Origin: Mesobaculum littorinae
Lineage (GTDB): Bacteria > Pseudomonadota > Alphaproteobacteria > Rhodobacterales > Rhodobacteraceae
Direction of reading: 5' to 3'
NCBI RefSeq assembly: GCF_004011175.1
Contig: NZ_RQXX01000004.1
Location: 1 to 64,000 of the forward strand
DNA: 64,000 nucleotides
In this document: positions 52,046 to 60,490 of the stretch, one piece after another
Layout: every line of letters starts with the position of its first letter
Position numbering within the stretch: the stretch's first letter is position 1
The notes under the pieces: model-generated
What the model was told of the DNA's origin: nothing
The model's database searches: none
What the model saw: only the letters and a program-made list of their open reading frames with translations
Program-made: the position numbers and the translations under genes

Positions 52046-52819
52046 TCAGTCGCCCAGCAGCATGTAACCTGCGCCGCGGACGGTCTGCAGGTAGCGCGGC
52101 TCTTTCGGGTCGGCCTCGATCTTGCGGCGCAGGCGGGTGATCTGCACGTCGACCGCGCGCTCCTGAGCGCCGCCGCCCTCGCGCCCGCCGCGGCCAAGCT
52201 CTTCGACCAGCCGGGCGCGGGTGATCGCCTGCCCCGGCGCGGCCGAGAAGATCCGCATCAGCTGCGCCTCGGTAGCGGTCAGCCGCACCGGCGCGTCGCC
52301 CTGCCACAGCTCGCCCCGCGCGATGTCGTAGCGCACGCGGCCCAGTTGCAGCACCTTCGGCGCGGCCTCGGGGCGTTCGGGTTGCGGCACCCGGCGCAGG
52401 ATGGCGCCGATCCGCAGCAAAAGCTCCTTGGGTTCGAAGGGCTTGGCCAGGTAGTCATCCGCCCCGGCCTCCAGCCCGGCGATCCGCGCCTCGGTCTCGC
52501 CCCGCGCGGTCAACAGCAGGATCGGCACCGCCGAGTCCGCGCGCAAAGCGCGGGTGAAGGCGATCCCGTCCTCGCCCGGCATCATCACGTCGAGCACGAC
52601 CAGATCGAACTGCAACCCCGCCAGAAGCCGCCGCGCCTGCGCCGCATCGCGCGCCGCCGTGGCCAGGAAACCGTGCCGCCGCAGGAACCTGCGCAGAAGG
52701 GTGCGGATCCGTTCGTCATCGTCGACGATCAGCAGATGCGCGTCGGCTGCGACCGGATCGGCGCGACCAGCCGTGCCCTCGTCGGGGCCCGTCCCGGCTG
52801 TCCCCTCGTCGCTCGCCAT
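52046..52819 (-). CDS. petR: OmpR-family response regulator PetR
   Basis: A 257-residue two-domain regulator. The receiver domain spans about 28-142 with the acidic pocket DDDE, the phospho-acceptor Asp in LVVLDVMMPGEDG (about 77) and the Lys in AKPFEPKEL. The C-terminal winged helix (about 155-255) is of the OmpR type (LTATEAQLMRIF, RAVDVQITRLRRKI). It is co-transcribed with a MarR-type gene whose stop overlaps its start by one base (TGATG). This pairing is the petP-petR operon of Rhodobacter capsulatus, where PetR is needed for growth and cytochrome bc1. No histidine kinase is encoded nearby. An Ala/Gly/Thr-rich N-terminal tail of 26 residues is unusual. Confidence 0.82.
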   Translation of the reverse strand: MASDEGTAGTGPDEGTAGRADPVAADAHLLIVDDDERIRTLLRRFLRRHGFLATAARDAAQARRLLAGLQFDLVVLDVMMPGEDGIAFTRALRADSAVPILLLTARGETEARIAGLEAGADDYLAKPFEPKELLLRIGAILRRVPQPERPEAAPKVLQLGRVRYDIARGELWQGDAPVRLTATEAQLMRIFSAAPGQAITRARLVEELGRGGREGGGAQERAVDVQITRLRRKIEADPKEPRYLQTVRGAGYMLLGD

Positions 52820-53319
52820 CAGATCCGCTCTGCCTCCCGTGCGTAAAGGCCGTGCAGGTCGGGATCCATCATCGCCTCGAGCACGCGGCGGAACCCGGCG
52901 ACCGCCTCGGGCCCCGCCGCGCGATACGCGGCGCGTACCCGGCGGCCCTGCACCTCGGACAGCGCGGCCTCCAGCGCGATGCCGCTGTCGGTCAGGTACA
53001 AATTGCGCTCGCGCTTGTCGCGCGGACCGACCCGGCTTTCGACCAGACCGTCCTCGACCAGCGCGCGCAGCACCCGGTTCAGCGATTGCTTGGTCACCCC
53101 CAGCGTCGCCAAAAGCGCGGTGACCGTCAGCCCTGGCCGCCGGTTGATGAAGTGGATCGCCCGGTGATGCGCCCGGCCATAGCCATACTCGGCCAGGATC
53201 CGGTCGGGGTCGGCGGTAAACCCGCGATAGGCGAAAAACATCGCCTCGATCCCCCGTCGCACCTGATCGTCGGTGAGAAACAGCAGCGTCTCGCCACTGG
53301 CCTGGGGCCTGTCCGTCAT
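52819..53319 (-). CDS. petP: MarR-family regulator PetP
   Basis: A 166-residue winged-helix protein of the MarR family. The DNA-binding core covers about 55-120, with recognition helix TKQSLNRVLRALVEDGLV and wing SRVGPRDKRERNLYLT. The N-terminal FFAYRGFTADPDRILAEYGYGRAHHRAIHFI is typical of PetP-like proteins. It precedes petR as in Rhodobacter capsulatus. It is divergent from a branched-chain aminotransferase gene with a 178-base intergenic region that contains repeats. The ATG MTDRPQ was chosen over an upstream in-frame ATG inside the AT-rich promoter sequence. Confidence 0.83.
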   Translation of the reverse strand: MTDRPQASGETLLFLTDDQVRRGIEAMFFAYRGFTADPDRILAEYGYGRAHHRAIHFINRRPGLTVTALLATLGVTKQSLNRVLRALVEDGLVESRVGPRDKRERNLYLTDSGIALEAALSEVQGRRVRAAYRAAGPEAVAGFRRVLEAMMDPDLHGLYAREAERI

Positions 53320-53412
53320 CCCGTCCCCTTTTCGCGGTCCGCCTAAAATTCGGTCAGATACTACGTCAGCCTTATTGACATTCCAAGACCTGACTGTTAG
53401 CCCGCCGAGGTA

Positions 53413-53456
53413 ATTTCGCAACATTAGGTCCACTACGGACGCAATTGCGCAACTTT
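53413..53456. repeat. Direct repeats ATTkCGCAACwTT in the petP/aminotransferase divergent region
   Basis: ATTTCGCAACATT (53413-53425) and ATTGCGCAACTTT (53444-53456) differ at two positions and start 31 bases apart, about three helical turns. The second overlaps the palindrome CGCAATTGCG (53440-53449). A TTGACA at 53375-53380 could be a -35 element for the plus-strand gene. Candidate site for PetP or another regulator. Confidence 0.45.
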
Positions 53457-53497
53457 CGGAAATGGGCGAACGGCCCGGGGTGAAGGAGAGCGAGACG

Positions 53498-54364
53498 ATG
53501 GCCGGCTACGACGACCGCGACGGCAAGATCTGGATGGACGGCAAACTGGTGGACTGGCGCGATGCGCAGGTCCACGTGCTGACCCACGCGCTGCACTACG
53601 CCTCTTCCGTGTTCGAGGGCGAGCGCTGCTACAACGGCAAGATCTTCCGCGGGCACGACCACTCGGAACGGCTGTTGAAGTCGGGCCGCCTGATCGACAT
53701 GGAAATCCCCTATACGGCCGACGAGATCGACGTCGCCAAGGACGCGATGCTGAAGGCCAACAACTGGGACAACGCCTATGTGCGCGCCGTCGCCTTCCGT
53801 GGCGCGGGCGAGGATATGGGCGTGTCGTCGTCGAAGAACCCGGTGCGGCTGGTCGTGGCAGGCTGGGAATGGGGCAACTACTATGGCGATGCCAAGATGT
53901 CGGGCGCCAAGCTCGACATCTCGAAATGGAAGCGCCCCAGCCCCGAGACGATCCCGAGCGAGGCGAAGGCCGCCGGGCTTTACATGATCTGCACGATGTC
54001 CAAGCACGCGGCCGAGGCCAAGGGCTGTTCGGACGCGATGATGTTCGACTATCGCGGCTACGTGGCCGAGGCGACGGGCGCGAACATCTTCTTCGTCAAG
54101 GACGGCGAGGTGCACACGCCGCTGGCCGACTGCTTCCTGAACGGGCTGACCCGCCAGACGGTCATCGCGATGCTGAAGGACCGCGGCGTGACCGTTCACG
54201 AACGCCACATCATGCCCGAAGAACTGGAAGGCTTCGAACAGTGCTGGCTGACGGGCACCGCGGCCGAGGTGACGCCGGTGGGCCAGATCGGCGACTACAA
54301 TTTCGAGGTCGGCGCCCTGGCTAGAGACATCTCGCAGGCCTACGAGACGATGGTCCGCAGCTAA
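53498..54364 (+). CDS. ilvE: Branched-chain amino acid aminotransferase IlvE
   Basis: A 288-residue fold-type IV PLP aminotransferase that makes or degrades leucine, isoleucine and valine with glutamate/2-oxoglutarate. HVLTHALHYASSVFEGERCY is the typical entry, the PLP lysine lies in KAAGLYMICTMSKHAAEAKG (about 165), EATGANIFFVKDGEV is the Glu cofactor contact, and LTGTAAEVTPV closes the site. GAAGGAG is upstream of the ATG; an in-frame ATG 36 bases earlier includes that site and is rejected. It is divergent from petP and ends before a bidirectional terminator. Confidence 0.93.
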   Translation: MAGYDDRDGKIWMDGKLVDWRDAQVHVLTHALHYASSVFEGERCYNGKIFRGHDHSERLLKSGRLIDMEIPYTADEIDVAKDAMLKANNWDNAYVRAVAFRGAGEDMGVSSSKNPVRLVVAGWEWGNYYGDAKMSGAKLDISKWKRPSPETIPSEAKAAGLYMICTMSKHAAEAKGCSDAMMFDYRGYVAEATGANIFFVKDGEVHTPLADCFLNGLTRQTVIAMLKDRGVTVHERHIMPEELEGFEQCWLTGTAAEVTPVGQIGDYNFEVGALARDISQAYETMVRS

Positions 54365-54490
54365 TACCGCAGGGCGGGCCCCGCCTGGGCAGGGCCAGGG
54401 CATCGCGCACCGGCCCGTGCCCCGGCCTGACCCCCGCCCGTGCGCGGCCGGCCCGCGGCCGCAAAGCCCGCCGGGCCATCCCGCCACCCC

Positions 54491-54525
54491 AAAAAACCCG
54501 GCCTCATGCGGCCGGGTTTTCTTTT
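54491..54525. terminator. Bidirectional intrinsic terminator
   Basis: AAACCCGGCC and GGCCGGGTTT form a ten-base-pair stem around a TCATGC loop, flanked by A on the left and TTTTCTTTT on the right. It serves both convergent genes, ilvE and the glyoxalase-fold gene. Confidence 0.9.
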
Positions 54526-54593
54526 GCTCGATCCCACAAGGGGAAAAGGTGCAGCCCCTCCCGGGGGTCAACGCCCGGCTTTCTCGGTCGCGA

Positions 54594-54947
54594 TCAGTCG
54601 CGATGCGACAGGACGTTGACCAGCTTGCCTGCCGGGTCGGTCAGATAGAACCGGCGCACACCCCAGGGTTCGTCCGTCAGGTCGTAGACGATATCGCACC
54701 CCAGGTCCCGCGCCCGCCGATAGGTTGCCCCGGCATCCTCGACCTCGATCGACAGATCCGGGACAGCCGTCCCCGACCCGCCCTCGGACGCGATCGAAAG
54801 CTGAGTCTGCATGGTTTCGCCTGAGGCCAGCGTCGCGATCCATCCGTGATCCATGACCACGTGCAGGCCGAAAAGCCGTTCGTAGAAGGCCACGACATCC
54901 GCGATCGGTGAGGCCGCGATATTCGCGACGATACGTTTGACGGTCAT
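54594..54947 (-). CDS. Glyoxalase/VOC superfamily protein
   Basis: A 117-residue single vicinal-oxygen-chelate domain made of two beta-alpha-beta-beta-beta repeats. The pattern MTVKRIVANIAASPIADVVAFYERLFGL opens the first, and LSIEVEDAGATYRRARDLGC the second, ending in RRFYLTDPAGKLVNVL. Enzymes, antibiotic-binding resistance proteins and orphan proteins all share this fold. The ligand-binding Glu/His set cannot be confidently assigned, so the role is unknown. Upstream in-frame sequence is a different low-complexity reading and is left out. Confidence 0.85.
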   Translation of the reverse strand: MTVKRIVANIAASPIADVVAFYERLFGLHVVMDHGWIATLASGETMQTQLSIASEGGSGTAVPDLSIEVEDAGATYRRARDLGCDIVYDLTDEPWGVRRFYLTDPAGKLVNVLSHRD

Positions 54948-55136
54948 ACGCCCCCCATACGCTCCCCTTGGATGTTTCACGTGGCATAGCACACATGGGG
55001 GCCGGGTCAGCGGTTTTTCTCGCGGCGGGGCGCGTCCGTCGCCGGACGGCAAAGGCCACCAGGGCCGCCGCGGACGTCCCGTCACGCCCGCCGGGGGCAG
55101 CTTGCCGCACCTTGGCGGGGGATTTATGAATGCCCG

Positions 55137-55793
55137 ATGGCAGACCAAGACCGCCGTGCCGCGCTGCGGCTTCTCAGCGCGCTCCTGCTCTTCGACATCG
55201 TACTGATCGCCATCCACGTGGCGTTCATCGCGACCGTCGGTGCGCCTCCCGATGACCTGTCGCTGAATTCCGACACCAGCGTTTCGGAATACGGCAACTT
55301 CTTCAAATGGATCGCCATTGCCGTGCTGCTCTGGCGGGCCGGGCGGGCGATGCCGCAGCAGGGCTACGCGCTGCTTTCGGGCGCCTACGCGATCCTGTTC
55401 CTCGACGATGCGGGACGGCTGCACGAACGCCTGGGCGGCGCCCTCGTCGACCGGCTGGGCGTGCCCGGCGTCGCCGGGCTTCGGGCGCAGGACCTGGGCG
55501 AACTTGCCATCTGGGCGGCGCTCGGCGTGCTGGTCCTGACGCTCTTCGCCCTTGCGTGGGGCCGGTCGCGGACGCGGGTCCGCGTGGGACAGTTCTTTGC
55601 CCTCTTCTGCGCACTGATCCTGGTGGGGATCGGGCTGGACATGGTGCATTCGCTGGTCGCCGGGGCGCAGCCGTCCAGCTGGCTCGACGCCACGCTGGCC
55701 GTGGCCGAGGACGGGGGCGAGATGCTGCTGATCTCGGCCACCTGCGCCTTGGCCTATGCCAGCTTTCGCGCGGCAAGACGCGGGCGGGTCTGA
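55137..55793 (+). CDS. Hypothetical integral membrane protein
   Basis: A 218-residue protein with six predicted transmembrane segments: about 12-33, 60-78, 80-93, 125-147, 152-174 and 184-205. Polar loops include the acidic stretch GAPPDDLSLNSDTSVSEYGN and a short DDAGRLHERLGGALVDRLG. I do not recognise a family. The start is the first ATG of the reading; its ribosome binding site is weak. It is convergent with the EamA permease gene. Confidence 0.65.
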   Translation: MADQDRRAALRLLSALLLFDIVLIAIHVAFIATVGAPPDDLSLNSDTSVSEYGNFFKWIAIAVLLWRAGRAMPQQGYALLSGAYAILFLDDAGRLHERLGGALVDRLGVPGVAGLRAQDLGELAIWAALGVLVLTLFALAWGRSRTRVRVGQFFALFCALILVGIGLDMVHSLVAGAQPSSWLDATLAVAEDGGEMLLISATCALAYASFRAARRGRV

Positions 55794-55846
55794 GGACAAG
55801 CCCAGGGCCCTGCCGCCCCGATCCGGGGCGCGGGGCGACAAGGCCC

Positions 55847-57229
55847 TCAGCCCTGCGGCGTCACCCCGCGGCGCGACCGGCCGCGTTCCAGCCCCAGCTG
55901 ATGTTCGCGCCAGATGATCAGCACCCCGGCCGCGGTGACCAGCGCGGCGCCAATCAGCATCACGCCGGTCGGCACCTCGCCGAAGACGCCGTAGCCGATG
56001 GCCAGCGCCAGGAGGATCGAGGTATAGTCAAAGGGCGCCACCAGCGAGGCATCGGCGAAGCGGTAGCTGGACGTCACGCAGATCTGCCCCGTGCCCCCCA
56101 GAAGGCCCGCCCCGATCAAAAGCGCCAGCACCCCGGGGCTGGGCACGACCCAGCCGAAGGGCAGGGTCGCCAGTGACAGGACGGTGCCGGTTATCGAAAA
56201 GTAGAAGACGATCGAGGCGGTGGTTTCCGTCCGCACCATCTGCCGCACGAAGACCTGCGCCAGCGCCGCCAGCACCGCGGCCCCAAGCACCGCCAGCGCG
56301 CCCACGGCATCCGCCGCCTCGACCGCGCCGCCGCTCAGCACCGTCAGGCGGGGCGACAGCACGATCAGCACGCCCACGAGGCCCAGCGCCACGGCGCTCA
56401 GACGGAAAAGCCGCACCTCCTCGCCCAAAAACATCGCCGCGAAGACCACGACGAGCAGCGGGGTCGCATACTGGATCGCCTGCACTTCGAAGAGCGGCAG
56501 CAGACCCAGCCCGGTGAAGGTCAGCCCCATCGAGGTCGAGCCCACGAGCCCCCGCCAGACGTGCTTCATCGGGTCGGCGGTGCGCAGGCCCCGCCCAAGC
56601 TCGCCCCGCCACGCCAGCCAGACCAGGATCACCGGCACCGCAAAGGCCGAGCGGAAGAACACCGTCTCGCCCGGCGGCACGCTGGCCGAGGCGGCCTTGA
56701 TCATCGCCGACATGACGACGAAGAGCGCCACGGCGCAGACCTTGAGCGCGATGCCCCGCAGGGGCTGTGCGCGATCGGGGTCGTCGTCCTCCAGCCAGCG
56801 GCGCGAAGGCTCCCCGGCGCCATCCGCGGGGTCGTCCCGGGCTCCGATCAATGCGCTTGCGTCCGGTCCCGCGCCAGAACTCGCCGCCGCGCCTCCGACC
56901 GAACCCGAAGCAGCGTCTGACCGTCCCCGGGCCGCCTGATCCGGCCGTTCACCAAGGTCCGCCCGATCCGAACCCACCCCGTCCCGGTCCACGTTGTCCC
57001 GGCCCGCCCCGTCCGGGCCCGCCTGCCCCGTCTGTGCGCGGGCCCCCGTGCCTGCGGTACCGTTGCCATGCGCCGCCCCGGCGTCACGGCCCGGCCCCGA
57101 CCGCGCGACGGACCGCGCACCCGGGGCGCCTGTCGGCGCCGGATCGGACGTTGCACGGCGCGTGTCGGCCGCGGGATCGCCCGCGCCGGCCCGACCTGCG
57201 GGGGTGTCGTCGCCCGGCGTGCGGGTCAT
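55847..57229 (-). CDS. EamA/DMT permease with long disordered N-terminal extension
   Basis: A 460-residue protein. Residues about 160-445 are a standard ten-helix EamA permease (GIALKVCAVALFVVMSAMIKAA onward, with both repeats). Residues 1-157 are low complexity, rich in Gly, Ala, Asp, Arg, Pro and Ser, and predicted to be disordered. The start is supported by an ATGA overlap with the stop of the upstream phosphatase gene, so the extension is probably made. No ATG exists between it and the first helix, although GTG codons could give shorter forms. Substrate unknown. Confidence 0.8.
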   Translation of the reverse strand: MTRTPGDDTPAGRAGAGDPAADTRRATSDPAPTGAPGARSVARSGPGRDAGAAHGNGTAGTGARAQTGQAGPDGAGRDNVDRDGVGSDRADLGERPDQAARGRSDAASGSVGGAAASSGAGPDASALIGARDDPADGAGEPSRRWLEDDDPDRAQPLRGIALKVCAVALFVVMSAMIKAASASVPPGETVFFRSAFAVPVILVWLAWRGELGRGLRTADPMKHVWRGLVGSTSMGLTFTGLGLLPLFEVQAIQYATPLLVVVFAAMFLGEEVRLFRLSAVALGLVGVLIVLSPRLTVLSGGAVEAADAVGALAVLGAAVLAALAQVFVRQMVRTETTASIVFYFSITGTVLSLATLPFGWVVPSPGVLALLIGAGLLGGTGQICVTSSYRFADASLVAPFDYTSILLALAIGYGVFGEVPTGVMLIGAALVTAAGVLIIWREHQLGLERGRSRRGVTPQG

Positions 57230-58245
57230 GCGCGCACCCGCGCCCGGTTCAGATCGACCGGGGCGTGGGCCAGGTCCGTGCCGGTGACGACCGCCACGCC
57301 CATCGACCGGATCATCGCGAGGGCACGGCGGCTTTCCGCATCCGGTCCCGGCCCGGGCTGGCGCAGCACCACCGCCGAAACACGGCCGCCATGGCGTCGG
57401 CAGGCCTCGAGATAGACATGCGCATCCGCCTGTCCGGTGTCGCCGATCAGCACGAAGGGCAGGCCCGGATTGGCCGCCATCACCCGGTCGATCGCCGCGC
57501 TCTTGTGTCCCATGTGCCCCGTGCCCCCGGCTTCGCCCGCGCGGAACCCGAGATCGCGCAGGAACATCGGGCCCGCCACAAGGCCGGCCCGTGAAAAAAC
57601 CTTGTCCAGGAACGCATGCAGGTTCCAGGGCGAGGAGCTGACGTAGTAGACGGGATTCCGCCCATGCCGCGACAGGTGGTCGATCAGCACGACGCTGTCG
57701 GGAAAGACCTTCCGCGTCAGCGCCGAGCCGGTGAAGGTCGTCCAGAGATTGCGCAGCAGGGAATAGGCGCCGGTCTCCATCATCGTGTCGTCGATATCGG
57801 TGATCACGCCCAGCCGCGCATCCTCGGCCGGGACCAGCACCGGAAAGCCGGTGCGCGTCCCCGGACGCCCGGCGATCTCGACCGCGACCTCGTGCCAGCC
57901 CGGTCCCATCTCGCCGCGCGGCACCTCGATCCACAGGTACCCCTCGGGGTCGCTCGTTTCCTGCACGCCTTGCGAGGGCGCAACAGCCGCCACGCCTGCG
58001 ACCTCGTCCGTCAGGAACAGGCCTGCCATCTGCTTGAGGTTCTGCCACCGGCTGGATTCGGGCTCCGGGTGGGTACGCCGCAACGCGGTCAGCACTCGCC
58101 CCCGCAGGATCAGCCGGTCGGGAGTGGAGAACCCGCGATAGGGTTCGAGCAGCGGATCACGTGCGCGCCGCCGTCGGGTCAGTCGTTCTGCGACCCGCTC
58201 GACCCAGAGGGCGAGCCGGTGGAAGAGCGCGCGGGCAGCCTGCAC
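57226..58245 (-). CDS. App1-like phosphatidate phosphatase family protein (DUF2183)
   Basis: A 339-residue HAD-fold protein of the App1/DUF2183 family. The catalytic aspartates lie in [13 protein letters not shown] (DxDxT), the second HAD motif in [11 protein letters not shown], then the Lys region [11 protein letters not shown] and the acidic motif [15 protein letters not shown]. Yeast App1 is a phosphatidate phosphatase; bacterial members are uncharacterised. No ATG fits; a GTG at 58243-58245 with GGGGGA/AGGA upstream is the best start, overlapping queG by 67 bases. The N-terminal basic segment could bind membrane lipid. It is coupled to the downstream EamA permease by ATGA. Confidence 0.8.
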   Translation of the reverse strand: MQAARALFHRLALWVERVAERLTRRRRARDPLLEPYRGFSTPDRLILRGRVLTALRRTHPEPESSRWQNLKQMAGLFLTDEVAGVAAVAPSQGVQETSDPEGYLWIEVPRGEMGPGWHEVAVEIAGRPGTRTGFPVLVPAEDARLGVITDIDDTMMETGAYSLLRNLWTTFTGSALTRKVFPDSVVLIDHLSRHGRNPVYYVSSSPWNLHAFLDKVFSRAGLVAGPMFLRDLGFRAGEAGGTGHMGHKSAAIDRVMAANPGLPFVLIGDTGQADAHVYLEACRRHGGRVSAVVLRQPGPGPDAESRRALAMIRSMGVAVVTGTDLAHAPVDLNRARVRA

Positions 58246-59291
58246 TCCTGTCGTCCCCCGTTTAGCCGCCCGACCGCCCAGGCGGCGGCGTCGGCGACCG
58301 TGTCGTCCCCGTCCCCGGTCAGCGCCTGGACGGCGGGCAAAAGGGACGGATCTTGAGAATTGCCAATGGCATAGCACACATTGCGGACAAATCTTCCCCG
58401 TCCGATCCGTTTGATCGGAGAACCCGAAAACCGTGCCCTGAATGCAGCATCGTCCAGCGCCGCAAGCTCGGCCAGCGGCGGCGCGACCAGGCTGCCGTCG
58501 CCCAAGAGCCGCAGATCCCGCGCCTCGACCGCGAACTTGTTCCACGGGCAGACCGCAAGACAATCGTCGCAGCCGTAGATCCGGTTGCCCAGCGCGGGGC
58601 GCAGGTCGGGGTCCACCGGCCCGTCGTGTTCGATCGTCAGGTACGAGATGCAGCGCCGCGCATCCAGCTGGAAGGGCGCGGGAAAGGCGTTCGTCGGGCA
58701 GATATCCAGGCAGCGCGTGCAGGATCCGCAATGTTCGTCCTCGGCCGTGTCGGGGGGCAGGTCGATGGTGGTGAAGATCGCGCCCAGGAACACCCAGTTG
58801 CCGAACTCGCGGCTGAGGAGGTTGGTGTGCTTGCCCTGCCAGCCGAGCCCCGCGGCCTGCGCCAGCGGCTTCTCCATCACCGGCGCGGTGTCGACGAAGA
58901 CCTTGATCTCTTCGCCCGGGGCCTGCTCCAGAAGCCAGCGACCGACGCGCTTCAGCCGCTTCTTGACCACGTCGTGGTAATCGCGCCCTTGCGCGTAGAC
59001 GCTGATCGCCGCGCGGTCGCGCAGGTCCAGCACGGCCATCGGATCGGTTTCCGGCGCATAGCTTTCGGCCAGCATGATGACCGACCGCGCCTGCGGCCAA
59101 AGCGCCGAGGGGCTGCCGCGCCAGCCTTCGCGCGCCTCCATCCAGTCCATCTGGCCATGCCGTCCCTGCGCAAGGAACGACCGCAACCGCCCCGCGGTCT
59201 GCGGTGCCGCATCGGGACGCGTCACGCCGCAGGCGACAAAGCCGTCCGACAGGGCCTGCGCGACCAGCCGCGATTTCAGATCCGCGCTCAT
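58179..59291 (-). CDS. queG: Epoxyqueuosine reductase QueG
   Basis: QueG reduces epoxyqueuosine to queuosine in the tRNA wobble position using cobalamin and two 4Fe-4S clusters. The 370-residue protein has the catalytic Asp region [20 protein letters not shown], the first cluster motif [16 protein letters not shown] (about 186-200), the second [11 protein letters not shown] (about 240-250), and a C-terminal HEAT-like segment with [13 protein letters not shown]. Its 3' end overlaps the App1-like gene. The remaining queuosine genes are not in the window. Confidence 0.94.
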   Translation of the reverse strand: MSADLKSRLVAQALSDGFVACGVTRPDAAPQTAGRLRSFLAQGRHGQMDWMEAREGWRGSPSALWPQARSVIMLAESYAPETDPMAVLDLRDRAAISVYAQGRDYHDVVKKRLKRVGRWLLEQAPGEEIKVFVDTAPVMEKPLAQAAGLGWQGKHTNLLSREFGNWVFLGAIFTTIDLPPDTAEDEHCGSCTRCLDICPTNAFPAPFQLDARRCISYLTIEHDGPVDPDLRPALGNRIYGCDDCLAVCPWNKFAVEARDLRLLGDGSLVAPPLAELAALDDAAFRARFSGSPIKRIGRGRFVRNVCYAIGNSQDPSLLPAVQALTGDGDDTVADAAAWAVGRLNGGRQECRLPARSSTGSPSGSSGSQND

Positions 59292-59459
59292 GCCTGGCCC
59301 ATGCGTCGGGAAAGGGGGGCACCCGTCAGCCGCGCCCCACTCCGGGGGGCCGCAGCACCGATCTTGCGAGGGCGGACGAGGCGCAACCGGTCGGGACGCG
59401 GGCCGCCGCGCCCCGCCGGGGCCGAGGAAGCGGCGCGGGCCGGGCGCCGCGGGGCGGGG

Positions 59460-60125
59460 TCAGAAATCGAGGTCGGCGTAGTGCCGAGGCGGCAGGAAGC
59501 CGGGCACCTGATCGGCGAGGATCGACCGGAAGGCCGGTCGCGACTTGATCTTGGCATACCAGTCCTTCAGCGATTCGCTGCGGTTCCAGTCCACGTCCGA
59601 GATGTAGTCGAGACAGCTCAGATGCGCGGCGGCGGCGAAATCGGCCAGCGTCATGTGGTCGCCCGCCAGCCAGCGCCGTTGATCCAGCAGCCACCCCATG
59701 TAGTCGAGGTGGAATTTCACCGCCTTGGCGCCGGCCTTCACGTTGGCCGAATCGGGATAACCCTGGCCGGTGATCTTCTTGTTCACCCGCTCGTAGAGCA
59801 GTTTCGACGTGACCTCGGAGTGGAACTTGTCGTCGAACCACGACACCAGGCGCCGCACCTCGAATCGCGCTTCGGGGCTGCCGGGCAGCAGCGGCGGATC
59901 GGGATAGATTTCTTCGAGATACTCGCAGATCGGCGTGGATTCGGCCAGCGTCATGCCACCCAGGCGCAGCACGGGCACCTTGGCGGCGGGATTGCGGCGC
60001 AGGAAATCGGGGTCCTGCTCCCAATAGCGTTCCTCGATCAGCTCGATCTCGATCTTCTTTTCGGCGAGACACAGCCGGACCTTGCGGCAGAAGGGCGAGA
60101 GCGGAACGTGGAATAGTCGGTTCAT
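59460..60125 (-). CDS. fzlA: GST-like protein, probable FtsZ-binding protein FzlA
   Basis: A 221-residue GST-fold protein. The opening MNRLFHVPLSPFCRKVRL, the segment IELIEERYWEQDP with a Trp at about 35, and the C-terminal HYADLDF closely match my memory of FzlA, the protein that binds FtsZ and is essential for constriction in Caulobacter and other alphaproteobacteria. FzlA does not use glutathione as a substrate. The C-terminal acidic residues are important for its function in Caulobacter. A plain glutathione transferase is the alternative, and the assignment has not been checked by a search. Confidence 0.75.
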   Translation of the reverse strand: MNRLFHVPLSPFCRKVRLCLAEKKIEIELIEERYWEQDPDFLRRNPAAKVPVLRLGGMTLAESTPICEYLEEIYPDPPLLPGSPEARFEVRRLVSWFDDKFHSEVTSKLLYERVNKKITGQGYPDSANVKAGAKAVKFHLDYMGWLLDQRRWLAGDHMTLADFAAAAHLSCLDYISDVDWNRSESLKDWYAKIKSRPAFRSILADQVPGFLPPRHYADLDF

Positions 60126-60490
60126 AGGGGGGTTCGATCCTTACGGTTCTGCCCCTCAATGCCCGACCACCGAAGCCGGTTCAACAGTCAAGCCCGCGCC
60201 CGTGCCGGGTCCGGCCTTTCCGAGATGCGCCCACGTGCTGCCCACGCGTCGCCATCCCCCGCCACGCACCCCGCCCCGGCGCCCCTGGGCATGTGGCGCG
60301 ACGAGGCGAGCCCGTGATGTGCCCGGGGCAGCACCGGGTTAAGCCCCTTGCCGCACGTCGGGTTTCCTGTGCGTCGGGGTGTGTCGGAGCGTCGGATCCC
60401 GAGCCCCCCTGCCCAGCCATACGAGCCGCCGCGGATCATCGGCTGGGCGTGTCGGACCGGACGGCAGGCTACCGCAGGGACGGCCGCGGG
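60126..60490. other. Intergenic region with a long stem-loop
   Basis: No credible gene is seen in this 365-base stretch between fzlA and mtgA, both on the minus strand. It should hold the fzlA promoter. A stem of about ten pairs (GCCCCTGGGCA near 60282-60292 with TGCCCGGGGC at 60320-60329, one bulge) encloses a 27-base loop. I could not match it to a known RNA family. Confidence 0.4.

Noticed and set aside
54594-55841. A 415-codon frame joining a low-complexity N-terminus to the glyoxalase-fold domain
   Set aside because: The first two-thirds is the antisense of the membrane protein gene at 55137-55793; a normal single-domain start exists at 54947.
57226-59322. A 698-codon frame read as a fusion of a long N-terminal region with the App1-like phosphatase
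   Set aside because: The upstream part is an alternative frame of queG, which has both iron-sulfur motifs in its own frame.
60126-60160. A tRNA-like GGTTCGATCC T-loop sequence upstream of fzlA
   Set aside because: The flanking bases do not pair into a T-stem or acceptor stem, so no tRNA can be folded.
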